DNA of 64,000 nt from SZAS-79 sp965279075 (GCA_965279075.1 CBDIHI010000011.1:496001-560000); one strand, 5' to 3'; shown: positions 51,546 to 60,351, counted from the first letter of the stretch. Numbers and translations: made by a program. The notes: generated by a model from the sequence alone, not told the origin.

Positions 51546-53032
51546 CCCCCGTGAACACCGCGCTGCCCGATTTCCTACCGGCGCTGCCCGAGATCTTCCT
51601 GCTCGTCATGGCCTGCGTGGTCATGATCGCCGACCTGTTCGTGAAGGGCGAACGGCGCGCGGTGAGCTACGTTCTCGCGCAGCTCACGCTCGCCGGCTGC
51701 GCCAGCCTCACGCTGCTGGTGATGATCGGCACGCAGGGCGCCCTGCTGTACACGTTCAGCGGCCTGTTCGTCGCCGACATGATGTCGCACCTGCTGAAGC
51801 TCTCCGCCTACATAGCGTTCTCGGCCGCCCTCGTGTATTCGCGCCAGTACCTGATCGACCGGGGCCTGATGAAGGGGGAGTTCCTCACGCTGATGTTGTT
51901 CGCGCTGCTCGGCATGATGGTCCTGATGTCGGCCAACAGCTTCCTGACCGTCTACATGGGCCTGGAACTGCTGTCCCTGTGCCTGTACGCGATGGTGGCC
52001 CTCAACCGGGATTCCGCCGCCTCCACCGAAGCGGCGATGAAGTACTTCGTGCTCGGCGCACTGGCCTCGGGGCTGCTGCTGTACGGCATGTCGATGATCT
52101 ACGGCGCCACCGGGACGCTGACGATCACGGAAGTCTCCAAGGCGATCGGCAGCGGGACCCCCGACAAGACCATCCTGGTGTTCGGCCTGGTCTTCGCGGT
52201 CTGCGGCCTTGCTTTCAAGCTCGGCGTCGTCCCTTTCCACATGTGGATACCGGACGTGTACCACGGCGCGCCTACCGCGGTGACGCTGGTCATCGGCACG
52301 GGTCCCAAGCTCGCGGCGTTCGCGATGGCGATGCGCCTGCTGGTGAACGGCATGCTCGACCTGGCCGGGGACTGGCAGCAGATGCTCGCCATCATGGCGG
52401 TGCTGTCGATGGCGATCGGCAACATCACGGCGATCGCCCAGACCAACCTCAAGCGCATGCTCGCCTATTCGACGATCTCGCACATGGGCTTCCTGCTGGT
52501 CGGCCTGCTGTCCGGCGTGGTCGGGGGCAACTGGTTCAACGCCGCGGACGCCTACAGCGCCGCGATGTTCTACGTGGTGGTCTACGTGCTGATGAGCCTC
52601 GGCGCGTTCGGCATGCTGCTGTTCCTGTCGAAGGCCGGGTTCGAGTGCGAGCGGCTGGAGGACCTCAAGGGCCTCAACCGGCGCAGCCCCTGGTACGCCT
52701 TCATCATGCTGATCCTGATGTTCTCGCTGGCCGGGATCCCCCCGACGGCGGGCTTCTTCGCAAAGTACGCGGTGCTGGCTGCGGCCGTCTCGGCCGGGCA
52801 GGTGTGGCTGGCCGTAGTCGCCGTGCTGTTCTCGCTGGTCGGCGCGTTCTTCTACCTACGCATCGTGAAGCTCATGTATTTCGATGAGCCCGAGCCTTCC
52901 GCCAGCGGTCCCGTCGAGGGCCCGGACGAAATGCGCCTGCTGCTGTCGGTCAACGGGCTGGCGTTGCTGGCGCTGGGCATGTTCCCCGAGCCACTGCTCA
53001 GGATCTGCATGCTGGCGATCAAGTCCCTCTGA
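51542..53032 (+). CDS. nuoN: NADH-quinone oxidoreductase subunit N
   Basis: NuoN is the third antiporter-like pump and the last complex I gene. The 496 residues include VYMGLELLSLCLYAMVALNR, KLGVVPFHMWIPDVYHGAPT, MLAYSTISHMGFLLVGLLSG and YAFIMLILMFSLAGIPPTAG. Its ATG overlaps the nuoM stop. A GTG-initiated Nudix gene follows after 22 bases and may share the transcript. Confidence 0.97.
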   Translation: MTPVNTALPDFLPALPEIFLLVMACVVMIADLFVKGERRAVSYVLAQLTLAGCASLTLLVMIGTQGALLYTFSGLFVADMMSHLLKLSAYIAFSAALVYSRQYLIDRGLMKGEFLTLMLFALLGMMVLMSANSFLTVYMGLELLSLCLYAMVALNRDSAASTEAAMKYFVLGALASGLLLYGMSMIYGATGTLTITEVSKAIGSGTPDKTILVFGLVFAVCGLAFKLGVVPFHMWIPDVYHGAPTAVTLVIGTGPKLAAFAMAMRLLVNGMLDLAGDWQQMLAIMAVLSMAIGNITAIAQTNLKRMLAYSTISHMGFLLVGLLSGVVGGNWFNAADAYSAAMFYVVVYVLMSLGAFGMLLFLSKAGFECERLEDLKGLNRRSPWYAFIMLILMFSLAGIPPTAGFFAKYAVLAAAVSAGQVWLAVVAVLFSLVGAFFYLRIVKLMYFDEPEPSASGPVEGPDEMRLLLSVNGLALLALGMFPEPLLRICMLAIKSL

Positions 53033-53054
53033 CCCGGTCGGCTGGCCCAGGCAG

Positions 53055-53624
53055 GTGAACCGCAAGCCCGGACCGGAATCGGATCTCGAGGAGCGGTTCG
53101 TCAGCGGCGAGGTGGTCTACTCGGGGCACTTCCTGCAGGTCCGGCGCGACATGGTCCGCCTGCCCGACGGCGCCATCACACACCGCGAGTACATCCACCA
53201 TCCCGGGGCGGTCGCCATCCTGGCTTTGACCGGGGCGGGCGGCGTGATCCTCGAGCGCCAGCACAGGTACCCGCTGCATCGCGATTTTCTCGAGATCCCG
53301 GCCGGCAAGGTGGAGCCCGGTGAGGCCCTGCTCGAGACGGCCCGCCGCGAGTTGCTCGAGGAGACTGGTTTCGTGGCCGTGGAGTGGGTTCGCATCACCA
53401 CGCTGCACAACGCCATCGGCTATTCCGACGAGGGCATCGAGCTGTACCTGGCGCGCGGGCTTGAGCAGCGCGAGCAGAACCTGGACGCTGGAGAGTTCCT
53501 CGAAGTCATGGAAGTCCCGCTCGGCGAGGCGGTATCCATGGTCCGGGATGGCAGGATCACCGACGTGAAGACCATGATCGCACTGCTCTGGCTCGAGGCG
53601 TTTGAGACTTCCTCGAAGGGATAA
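53055..53624 (+). CDS. Nudix hydrolase, ADP-ribose pyrophosphatase-like
   Basis: The 189-residue protein carries a complete Nudix box at residues 84-106 (G-x5-E-x7-REL-x-EE-x-GF). The stretch before it, QHRYPLHRDFLEIPAGK, fits the ADP-ribose pyrophosphatase (NudF) group, which hydrolyses ADP-ribose to AMP and ribose-5-phosphate. I chose the GTG at 53055 just after nuoN because the family usually begins with a short tail before the VYSGHFLQVRRDMVRLPDG strand pair. A Nudix gene downstream of nuoN is common in betaproteobacteria. Confidence 0.88.
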   Translation: MNRKPGPESDLEERFVSGEVVYSGHFLQVRRDMVRLPDGAITHREYIHHPGAVAILALTGAGGVILERQHRYPLHRDFLEIPAGKVEPGEALLETARRELLEETGFVAVEWVRITTLHNAIGYSDEGIELYLARGLEQREQNLDAGEFLEVMEVPLGEAVSMVRDGRITDVKTMIALLWLEAFETSSKG

Positions 53625-53685
53625 TCTGTAACTTTATTTCTTAGAAGTGACCAGCAGAGGCCATCTCCACGCCAGTTTACATGCC

Positions 53686-54147
53686 TTATTTGGAAATATC
53701 TACTCCGCCGGATCTTGCCGCCACGAGGATCTTTCCATCCGCCTCCACCACCAGGGTCCCCGCCTGGTTCTTCGCCGCACAGGTCATCACGACGATCCCG
53801 CCCCTGTGCTTCGGCTTGTCGATCCTGCCGGTCACCGTCCACTGCGTGGCGAGCGTGTCCCCGGGCCGCACCGGCGCCTTGAAACGGCAGGCGTGCTCCA
53901 TGTAGGCGATCGCGGTGCCCGCGAAGTACATGCCGACGCTTGAAGAGATCAGCGCGCTGGTGAACGGGCCGTGCAGGATGCGGCCGCCGAACATCGAGCC
54001 CTTGGAGAATTCCTCGTCGACGTGCAGCGGGTTGAAGTCGCCGAACATCCCGGCGGCGAGGACCAGGTGCGCCTCCGTGACCGTCTGACGCGCGCCGAAC
54101 GTGTCGCCGACCGCCACTTCGTCGTACCACTTGCCGTGAAAGACCAT
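53686..54147 (-). CDS. MaoC-like hot-dog-fold (R-enoyl-CoA hydratase-like) protein
   Basis: The 153-residue protein has the MaoC hydratase signature FGDFNPLHVDEEFSKG, with the catalytic Asp and His, followed by GRILHGPFTSALISS and FKAPVRPGDTLATQWTVTG. Related enzymes hydrate trans-2-enoyl-CoA or act on hydroxyacyl-CoA. The ATG at 54147 is preceded by GGGAGGGG. It is divergent from the cupin-rhodanese gene and convergent with the Nudix gene; no hairpin is clear in the 61-base gap at its 3' end. Confidence 0.85.
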   Translation of the reverse strand: MVFHGKWYDEVAVGDTFGARQTVTEAHLVLAAGMFGDFNPLHVDEEFSKGSMFGGRILHGPFTSALISSSVGMYFAGTAIAYMEHACRFKAPVRPGDTLATQWTVTGRIDKPKHRGGIVVMTCAAKNQAGTLVVEADGKILVAARSGGVDISK

Positions 54148-54202
54148 GTTCCCCTCCCTTGCCCGGGATTGTAGACTGCCGGCAACCGCAGAGGAGAGGG
54201 GC

Positions 54203-56317
54203 ATGACGACTCAAGTAGAACGGCACGACCGGCGTGCGCTGGCCGTGAGGCAGGCCATCGAGGCCGTTCGCGCGATCGAGGCGCAGCATGGCATCACGCG
54301 CGAGGCGCTGGACCGCATCAAGCCCGAACTCGTGAAGCTCGCTTCGCGCACGGACCTGTTCCCGCCGGAGTCCTTCGGCAACCTGCCGGGCAGGCCTGGC
54401 ACGATTTTCCACCTCGCCGAGGATCCGGACGGGCGGTTTGCGCTGTACGGCTCGGCGGGCGCGCCCGGCAAGGCGCAGCCCCCGCACAACCACACGACGT
54501 GGGCCTGTATCGCCGGGGTCTACGGCGATGAGCACAACGTGTTCTACGACCGGGTCGACGACCGCCCCGCCGAGTCGCAGGCGCGCCTCGTGAAGACGGG
54601 CGAGCTTACCGTGGTGAAGGGCAACGCCTGCGCCTTCCTGCCCGACGACTTCCACACCATCGAGGTCGTCAACGGCAGGGAATCTCTGCACCTGCACCTG
54701 TACGGCAAGACGCTCGAGGATCTTCCCGGCCGGGTCTACTTCGGGGGCAGCGCTGGAGGACCCTACCAGCGGTTCATGTCGCGGCCGGAGATCTTCTCGC
54801 CGCGCATACCGCCCGCGGAGCTCAAGGCGATGATCGCCGCAGGCGGGGAACTCGCGATCCTCGATCCGCGCGAGGAGGGCGTGTACGCGAAGAGCCACCT
54901 TTTCCTCGCGTCCTCCTGCCCGCTTTCGCGCCTCGAGCTGATGATCGGCCGGCTCGTGCCGCGGGTCGGCACGCGCATCGTGCTCGTCGACGATGACGAG
55001 AAGCTCGCCCAGCGCGCGGCAGCCTTGCTGCGCGGCTTCGGCTACCGCGACATCCTGGTGCTCGCGGGCGGCCTCGCCGCGTGGAGCGCGGCGGGCTACG
55101 AGGTCTACTCGGGCGTCTTCGTCCCCAGCAAGGCTTTCGGCGAGTACGTCGAGCACCACAGCGGCACGCCGCGGATCACCGCCGGGGAGCTCAAGGCCAA
55201 GCTCGACGCGGGCGAGGATGTCCTTGTCGTGGATTCGCGTCCCATGGGGGAGTTCAAGGTGATGAACATCCCCGGGGCGCTCGACTGCCCGGGCGCCGAA
55301 CTCGTCTACCGAGTGCCGGAACTGGCGAAGAGCCCCGACACGCTGGTGGTCGTGAACTGCGCGGGCCGCACGCGCTCGATCATCGGCGCGCAGTCGCTGA
55401 TCAACGCGAAGCTGCCGAACAGGGTGGTGGCCCTCAAGAACGGAACGATGGGCTGGCACCTGGCGGGCTTTTCGCTGGAGAACGGCAGCCAGGCGATGGC
55501 CCCGGCGCCCGGGTCGGAGGCGCTCGCACGCGCGAGGGCGCTCGCCGCCGGCGTAGCGAAGCGCTTTGGCATCCGGCGGATCGATCGCGCCGCGCTGTCG
55601 CGCCTCGCCTCGCAAGCCGGACGCACCACCTATCTGCTCGACGTGCGCTCCCCGGAGGAGTACGCGCAGGGGCACCTGCCCGGCGCGGTCAGCGCGCCCG
55701 GCGGGCAGCTCGTGCAGGCCACGGACATCTACATGGCGACGCGCAATGCGAGGGTGGCGCTGGTCGACTCGGAGGGCGTGCGTGCTGTCATGACGGCGTC
55801 CTGGTTGCTGCAGATGGGGTGGCCCGAGGTATACGTGGTCGAGGTCGCTCCACAGGTGGAGGAAGTTTCTGCGCAAGGCCTGAAGGCGATGGGCGAAGTG
55901 CAGGTGCTCGATTTCGGCACCAGCATCGAGTACCGGAACGGGCATGTCCCGGGTGCGGCGTTCGCGATCCGCTCGCGGCTCGCGGCCCGGAGCGAAAAAC
56001 TCGCCAAGGTCGGCACGATCGTGTGCACGTCACCCGATGGCGAGTTCGCCCGCTTTGCCGCGGCGGACCTCGGCCGGCTCGCCAGCGTCCCGGTGAAGGT
56101 GCTCGCCGGCGGCACGGCCGCCTGGCGCGCGGCGGGATTCCCTCTCGAAGCGGGGGAGACGCAGATGTGGGAGCCGAACGAGGACATCTACTACAAGCCC
56201 TACGACCGCAAGAGCCAGGTGGAGCAGGCGATGCAGGACTACCTGGACTGGGAGGTCGCGCTGATGGAGAAGATCGGCCGCGACACGGACGTGAGGTTCG
56301 TCGACTACCCCGAGTAA
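54203..56317 (+). CDS. Fusion: thiol-dioxygenase-like cupin plus four rhodanese modules
   Basis: The 704 residues start after a strong GAGGAGAGGGG site. Residues about 50-180 resemble cysteine dioxygenase-type cupins: PPHNHTTWACIAGVYGDEHN (His95, His97) and FLPDDFHTIEVV (His151), a possible three-His iron site. Four rhodanese-like modules follow at about 200-300, 322-425, 460-550 and 558-650. Module 2 has the active-site loop NCAGRTRS (Cys386). Module 4 has CTSPDGEFAR (Cys608), a less standard loop. Modules 1 and 3 lack a cysteine at that place. No signal peptide is present. Oxidation of a thiol or persulfide coupled to sulfur transfer is an inference. Confidence 0.82.
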   Translation: MTTQVERHDRRALAVRQAIEAVRAIEAQHGITREALDRIKPELVKLASRTDLFPPESFGNLPGRPGTIFHLAEDPDGRFALYGSAGAPGKAQPPHNHTTWACIAGVYGDEHNVFYDRVDDRPAESQARLVKTGELTVVKGNACAFLPDDFHTIEVVNGRESLHLHLYGKTLEDLPGRVYFGGSAGGPYQRFMSRPEIFSPRIPPAELKAMIAAGGELAILDPREEGVYAKSHLFLASSCPLSRLELMIGRLVPRVGTRIVLVDDDEKLAQRAAALLRGFGYRDILVLAGGLAAWSAAGYEVYSGVFVPSKAFGEYVEHHSGTPRITAGELKAKLDAGEDVLVVDSRPMGEFKVMNIPGALDCPGAELVYRVPELAKSPDTLVVVNCAGRTRSIIGAQSLINAKLPNRVVALKNGTMGWHLAGFSLENGSQAMAPAPGSEALARARALAAGVAKRFGIRRIDRAALSRLASQAGRTTYLLDVRSPEEYAQGHLPGAVSAPGGQLVQATDIYMATRNARVALVDSEGVRAVMTASWLLQMGWPEVYVVEVAPQVEEVSAQGLKAMGEVQVLDFGTSIEYRNGHVPGAAFAIRSRLAARSEKLAKVGTIVCTSPDGEFARFAAADLGRLASVPVKVLAGGTAAWRAAGFPLEAGETQMWEPNEDIYYKPYDRKSQVEQAMQDYLDWEVALMEKIGRDTDVRFVDYPE

Positions 56318-58026
56318 CCGTCGACCGGAGCGTATGAGACCACCTGGTAATCGGCGCCGGGCGGGAAGGTCCCGTTGAGCTGGATGGCACGGCGGGAGCC
56401 GTATCCGACGACGATGAACACTTCGCTTTCCCCGTAACGTCCCGGGGGGAGGATCATCCGCTTCTCGGCGCCATCGACGAGGACGACGTCGAGCGTCCCG
56501 TCGCCGCCGACCGCGATGCGGTCCCACGTCTCGCGCGCCGCGCCTTTCGCCGGTACCGCTCGCGCGCTCTTCGCATCGCCCGGGAGTTTCTCAAGGCCGA
56601 TGGCGAGCTTGTTTTCGGCATTGCGACCGAGCCGGCGGATTACCGACACCTCCCAGTGCAGGCTCCCGGCCAGGCGATAGCCGACGATGACGCCGAGCTT
56701 CGCCCAGGCGGCGCGGCCGGGTACGAGCACGCCGACGCCCGAGTCGCTGGTGTCGAGCACGACCCAGCTTTGCATCATCGCCTTGTCGCCGCGCGTTTCG
56801 AGTTTCTCGAGGATTTCCTTCGGCGTGAGCTTCGGGCCGGGCACGGCCTTCTTGCCCTTGCCAGTCTGGTCCGGGTTGACCGAGCCGAAGCGGATCTTGT
56901 TGAAGTACTTGTCGTCCAGCAGCTTGTCGGTCTCGAAGCCGCCGAAGTCCTCGCCGGAATGAGCAGCCTCGGTGATCGCCACCATGCGGCGTACTTGCGT
57001 GAAGCCGTGCACGACCAGGATGTCGGCTGCGCCCGCGTTGCGCCGGTGCCTGCGCTGCGGCGGCTCGGTGGACCAGTGGTTGCGCAGGCTTTCGAGCAGC
57101 CCGCGGTAGCCCCTCAGGTCGCAGTTGCTGGGCACCGCCCAGTCGGGGACTTCCCGCGCCTCCTGCGCCGCGCTGCGCAGAGACTCGAGCATCGCGTAGG
57201 ATTTCCCGGGGCCGAAGAAAATCAGGTTGGGGCGCGCGCCGAGCCCGTCCAGCCAGCGCTGCGGGGGCTGGGTCTTCGACGGGTCGACGAAGAAGGGCAT
57301 TTCCGGCGAAGGCTTGTCCGCCGAAGCGATCTGTGCGGCGTTCTGTCGCAGCAGCAGGTCCAGGCATTCCATCTGCGTCGGAAGCAGGCCTCCTAGCGGG
57401 GCCGTTTCGAACAGCAGCCCTACCATGTACTCGGCGTTCACGCTGGTCCGCTCGCCCGAGCCTGCGTAGGGCTCCGTCTCGGTGTGATGTATTCCGAATA
57501 CCTTCGCGCGGGCGTACAGCCGGGACATCTGGCCCCACAGGTCGGGCTCGACCGCGCGATAGGCGAAATGCAGGAGTTTTTTGCGCGCAACCATCAGCCG
57601 CATCGCCCGGCAGGCCATCAGCAGCGCGTACTCACGGTCCTCGTCGTCCCACTTCGACTTGATCGGCAGTTGCTCCAGCGACTGCCGGTAGAGGCCCGGC
57701 ATGCGGTTGAGGTACGCGTTGAGGGCGACCCAGGACCCCTCGGAAACCTGGTCACCGCGTGCGTCGCTGAACAGCGTGTGGTTCAGTTCGGCGACCTGCT
57801 CCTGGACGCCTTTGTCTAGGGCACGCAACGCGCGGCGGAAGGCCTTGTGTTCAACGCGGGCGCCCTGCGCAGCCTCGAGGGCATCGCAGACCTGGGTCAG
57901 GACCACGCCCGGTTGCGACAAGGGGAGCTCGGACTGGAATTCCGCGATACCTTCATCCGTCGCGAGGAAATGGACCTCCTCGACCGTCGGTCGCTTGAGC
58001 TTCTGGTTGATCCAGTCGAATACCAT
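56305..58026 (-). CDS. Uncharacterised 573-residue protein, possible degenerate PilZ region
   Basis: I do not recognise a named family. The N-terminal 330 residues are mostly helical (for example KAFRRALRALDKGVQEQVAE; EYALLMACRAMRLMVARKKL). Residues about 420-480 contain VVLDTSDSGVGVLVPG and HWEVSVIRRLGRNAENKLAI, which resemble the DxSxxG strand and the following barrel of PilZ domains; the arginine pair that binds cyclic di-GMP is not evident. There is no signal peptide or membrane segment. The gene converges on the rhodanese fusion with a 13-base overlap at the 3' ends. Confidence 0.7.
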   Translation of the reverse strand: MVFDWINQKLKRPTVEEVHFLATDEGIAEFQSELPLSQPGVVLTQVCDALEAAQGARVEHKAFRRALRALDKGVQEQVAELNHTLFSDARGDQVSEGSWVALNAYLNRMPGLYRQSLEQLPIKSKWDDEDREYALLMACRAMRLMVARKKLLHFAYRAVEPDLWGQMSRLYARAKVFGIHHTETEPYAGSGERTSVNAEYMVGLLFETAPLGGLLPTQMECLDLLLRQNAAQIASADKPSPEMPFFVDPSKTQPPQRWLDGLGARPNLIFFGPGKSYAMLESLRSAAQEAREVPDWAVPSNCDLRGYRGLLESLRNHWSTEPPQRRHRRNAGAADILVVHGFTQVRRMVAITEAAHSGEDFGGFETDKLLDDKYFNKIRFGSVNPDQTGKGKKAVPGPKLTPKEILEKLETRGDKAMMQSWVVLDTSDSGVGVLVPGRAAWAKLGVIVGYRLAGSLHWEVSVIRRLGRNAENKLAIGLEKLPGDAKSARAVPAKGAARETWDRIAVGGDGTLDVVLVDGAEKRMILPPGRYGESEVFIVVGYGSRRAIQLNGTFPPGADYQVVSYAPVDGYSG

Positions 58027-58119
58027 CGTGAGTCAGTTTACCCCTTGAAAAGCCCCGTGCGAACGTGTGTTGGACGGGCACCCGGCCGGGACGTTACCCT
58101 TTTTCTCAAAGGAGGCCGG

Positions 58120-59049
58120 ATGCCAGCGAATAACCCTGCCGACAACTCCCCCATTCTTCAACAAACCCAATCCAAAGCAGGAGTCACGATGGTCACCCTT
58201 CAGCCCGGCATCTTCGTCCGCCACGACCCGGAAACCGCATCCAGCCCGCTCATTGTGGACGTGTCGCGAAGCGGCCGTGAGTACCCGAAGGAGTTCCGTT
58301 CGCCGTTGCCGTTCACGGTGCTGCACGACAACGTGTCGATGTACGTCGAGGACCTCTGGGCGGCCGCGCCCACGGTCGGCGCGACGATGCTTTATTGCTG
58401 CTTCCCGAACACGTTCATGGACGTGAACCGCAAGGAGGACGACCTCGACCCGGCCGTGATCGACGGCGAGTGGCCCACGCCTCTCAACCCCAGCCCGGTC
58501 GCGATCCGCGGCCTCGGCCTCATCAAGACGAAGTCGAGGTACGGCGAGCCGATGCAGGAAAAGAAGCTCACGGTTGCAGAGATCGGGGAGCGCTTCGACC
58601 TCTACTATCACCCGTACCATCGCGAGCTCAAGCGCCTCGTCGACGAGACCTACGGCCGGCACGGCCTGCTGTGGCAGCTCTCCTGCCATTGCATGTCTGC
58701 GATCGGCGCGCCCACGCACGCCGACGCCGGGCAGCAGCGCGCGGATTTCTGCCTCGGCAATATCGGGTTCACGACCTCGTCGAAGGACTTCATCGAGTAC
58801 GTCGCCGCCGAAATCAAGAAGCTCGGCTACACCTGCACCATCAACATGCCGTACGAAGGCAACGAGTTGAACCGCCGCCACGGGGCGCCGGACAAGGGCA
58901 TCGAGAGCATCATGGTCGAGATCAACAAGAAGCTCTTCATGGACACCAAGACTTTCCGCAAGACGGACGGCTTTGCGCCGTTGAAAGCGAACCTCGACCG
59001 GCTGCTGAAGACGCTGGCCGCAGAAGCTTCGAGCCGGGCGAAAAAGTAG
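58120..59049 (+). CDS. N-formylglutamate amidohydrolase family protein, divergent
   Basis: The 309-residue protein aligns by eye with the FGase (HutG) family: FPNTFMDVNRKEDDLDP (the D-x-NR motif), LLWQLSCHCMSAIG (the H of the DLHS-like block), FCLGNIGFTTSS, and CTINMPYEGNELNRRHG with ESIMVEINKKLFMD. The early family motif PHSG reads SRSG here, so a usually conserved histidine is missing. FGases release formate from N-formylglutamate or related amides. The start at 58120 follows AAAGGAGG; an ATG at 58189 with AGGAG is equally possible and would drop 23 low-complexity residues. Confidence 0.75.
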   Translation: MPANNPADNSPILQQTQSKAGVTMVTLQPGIFVRHDPETASSPLIVDVSRSGREYPKEFRSPLPFTVLHDNVSMYVEDLWAAAPTVGATMLYCCFPNTFMDVNRKEDDLDPAVIDGEWPTPLNPSPVAIRGLGLIKTKSRYGEPMQEKKLTVAEIGERFDLYYHPYHRELKRLVDETYGRHGLLWQLSCHCMSAIGAPTHADAGQQRADFCLGNIGFTTSSKDFIEYVAAEIKKLGYTCTINMPYEGNELNRRHGAPDKGIESIMVEINKKLFMDTKTFRKTDGFAPLKANLDRLLKTLAAEASSRAKK

Positions 59050-59073
59050 CGGGGTGCGTCCCGATGGTGCGTT

Positions 59074-59091
59074 CCGTATCTCAGGATACGG
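59074..59091 (+). terminator. Hairpin after the amidohydrolase gene
   Basis: CCGTATC, TCAG, GATACGG makes a perfect 7-pair stem 24 bases past the amidohydrolase stop. No immediate T-run follows; an AT-rich stretch (59104-59130) comes shortly after. It is the only terminator candidate in the 195-base gap. Confidence 0.4.
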
Positions 59092-59244
59092 TGGGGGAGT
59101 AGTCTAATCTTTTGATTTAAATTATTTGCTGTGATGCCGCATGGGTGGCATCGAACTTGCAACACTGCCGGCCAGAGGACATTGGAAGGAGGATAGCGCC
59201 GGGACGCCAGCAGGGCTGGCACCCAATGAGACGGGAGTGCCGCA

Positions 59245-59553
59245 GTGAAGAACCTCGTGACCTGGATCTCGTGGATCTACCTGTTGACCAACACCGTGCG
59301 CATCCTCTTCTATGCCCCGCAGATCTTGTCGGTGTTCCGGGCCGACGACGGCGCCCGCTCCGTTGCGATCACCACCTGGGGCTTCTGGACGTTCGCCAAC
59401 CTGACTGCGCTGCTCTACGGCTGGATGGTGATCCGGGATCCCGGATTCACGCTCATCTTCCTCGGAAATTTCGTGTGCACGGGCGTGGTCACCGTCATCG
59501 CCGCGCACAAGCGGCTTCGCCACCGGGGTGGCCAGGCGATCGCCGGCGGCTGA
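59245..59553 (+). CDS. SemiSWEET/PQ-loop-like small membrane protein
   Basis: The 102-residue protein has three hydrophobic segments and a PQ motif: LLTNTVRILFYAPQILSVFR, followed by DDGARSVAITTWGFWTFANL and FTLIFLGNFVCTGVVTVIAA. This 3-helix, single PQ-loop layout matches bacterial SemiSWEET sugar transporters, which work as dimers. The start is a GTG with GGGAG upstream. Neighbours give no hint of substrate; it converges on the glycine-zipper gene at 59564. Confidence 0.65.
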   Translation: MKNLVTWISWIYLLTNTVRILFYAPQILSVFRADDGARSVAITTWGFWTFANLTALLYGWMVIRDPGFTLIFLGNFVCTGVVTVIAAHKRLRHRGGQAIAGG

Positions 59554-59563
59554 ACGTCACGGC

Positions 59564-60193
59564 TCAGAGGGGCGACAGCGTCCCGTTCACGATGCGCACC
59601 CGTTCGCCTGTGCGAAATGCGGGCTGCTGGTCCAGGTTGACGGCCTGCGTACTCCCGTCGTCCATGCGCACCGAGACCTCCCAATGCTTCGTCCCCGACG
59701 TGTGCTTCTGGATCTGGTAGCCGGCCACGGCGCCACCAGTCGCACCCAGTACCGTGCCTGCGGTCCGGTGCTTGCTGCCGCCGATAGCGTTTCCGAGGAG
59801 CCCGCCGACAACGCCACCGGCCACCGCGCCGCCGGCGCCGCCTTTGCCGGGTTGGTCGACTTCGCGCACCGATGCGATCGTGCCGCAAGTGGCGCATGCC
59901 GGTTGCGCGCTGCGCGCCTGCGCGGGCGCAGTACCAGTCGCCGGCGCTGCGCCCGATCCCTTGGCCAGAATGCGCTGGATCACGGCCTCGCTGACGCCGC
60001 CCTGCTTGAGGCGGATCAGCCCGTCGGGACTCGGGTCGAAGGCCGGCTGGGCGTTGTCGATGGCCTGCAGCACGGTCGCGTCGGACAATCCGCCCCGAAC
60101 CATCCGGATGACGTCGTCGTTGGTCATGGACGCGGCGAGCGCTGCGACCGGCAGGGAAAGGGCGATGAGCAAAGCGGCGATCAGGGATTTCAT
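59564..60193 (-). CDS. Exported glycine-zipper protein
   Basis: The 209-residue product has a signal peptide (MKSLIAALLIALSLPVAALA, cleavage near ALAAS) and no lipobox cysteine. The first half has two helical segments (NDDVIRMVRGGLSDATVLQA; DGLIRLKQGGVSEAVIQRIL). The second half has the glycine-zipper stretch GGAGGAVAGGVVGGLLGNAI and GTVLGATGGAVAGYQ, as in SlyB and the 17-kDa antigen family, then a small beta domain. The zipper suggests membrane association in the outer membrane or periplasm. Function is unknown. tRNA-Arg lies just upstream. Confidence 0.75.
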   Translation of the reverse strand: MKSLIAALLIALSLPVAALAASMTNDDVIRMVRGGLSDATVLQAIDNAQPAFDPSPDGLIRLKQGGVSEAVIQRILAKGSGAAPATGTAPAQARSAQPACATCGTIASVREVDQPGKGGAGGAVAGGVVGGLLGNAIGGSKHRTAGTVLGATGGAVAGYQIQKHTSGTKHWEVSVRMDDGSTQAVNLDQQPAFRTGERVRIVNGTLSPL

Positions 60194-60213
60194 TCTGGAT
60201 CCTCTTCGTGGAC

Positions 60214-60289
60214 TGGCGCCCCCGACACGAATCGAACGTGTGACCTATCCCTTAGGAGGGGATCGCTCTATCCACTGAGCTACGGGGGC
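60214..60289 (-). tRNA. tRNA-Arg (anticodon CCT)
   Basis: On the minus strand GCCCCCG pairs with CGGGGGC, followed by G and an encoded CCA. The D-arm is GCTCAGTGGATAGAGC. The anticodon arm ATCCC, CTCCTAA, GGGAT gives anticodon CCT, reading AGG. The T-arm is ACACGTTCGATTCGTGT. The 76-base gene lies between the glycine-zipper gene and the small lipoprotein gene; TAAAAT upstream on its strand may be a -10 element. Confidence 0.96.
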
Positions 60290-60351
60290 CGTGGCCGGCA
60301 TTTTAGCCGATCGCGTTAGTATGTTCCCTTCGCACCCAGTGGAGACCGGCC

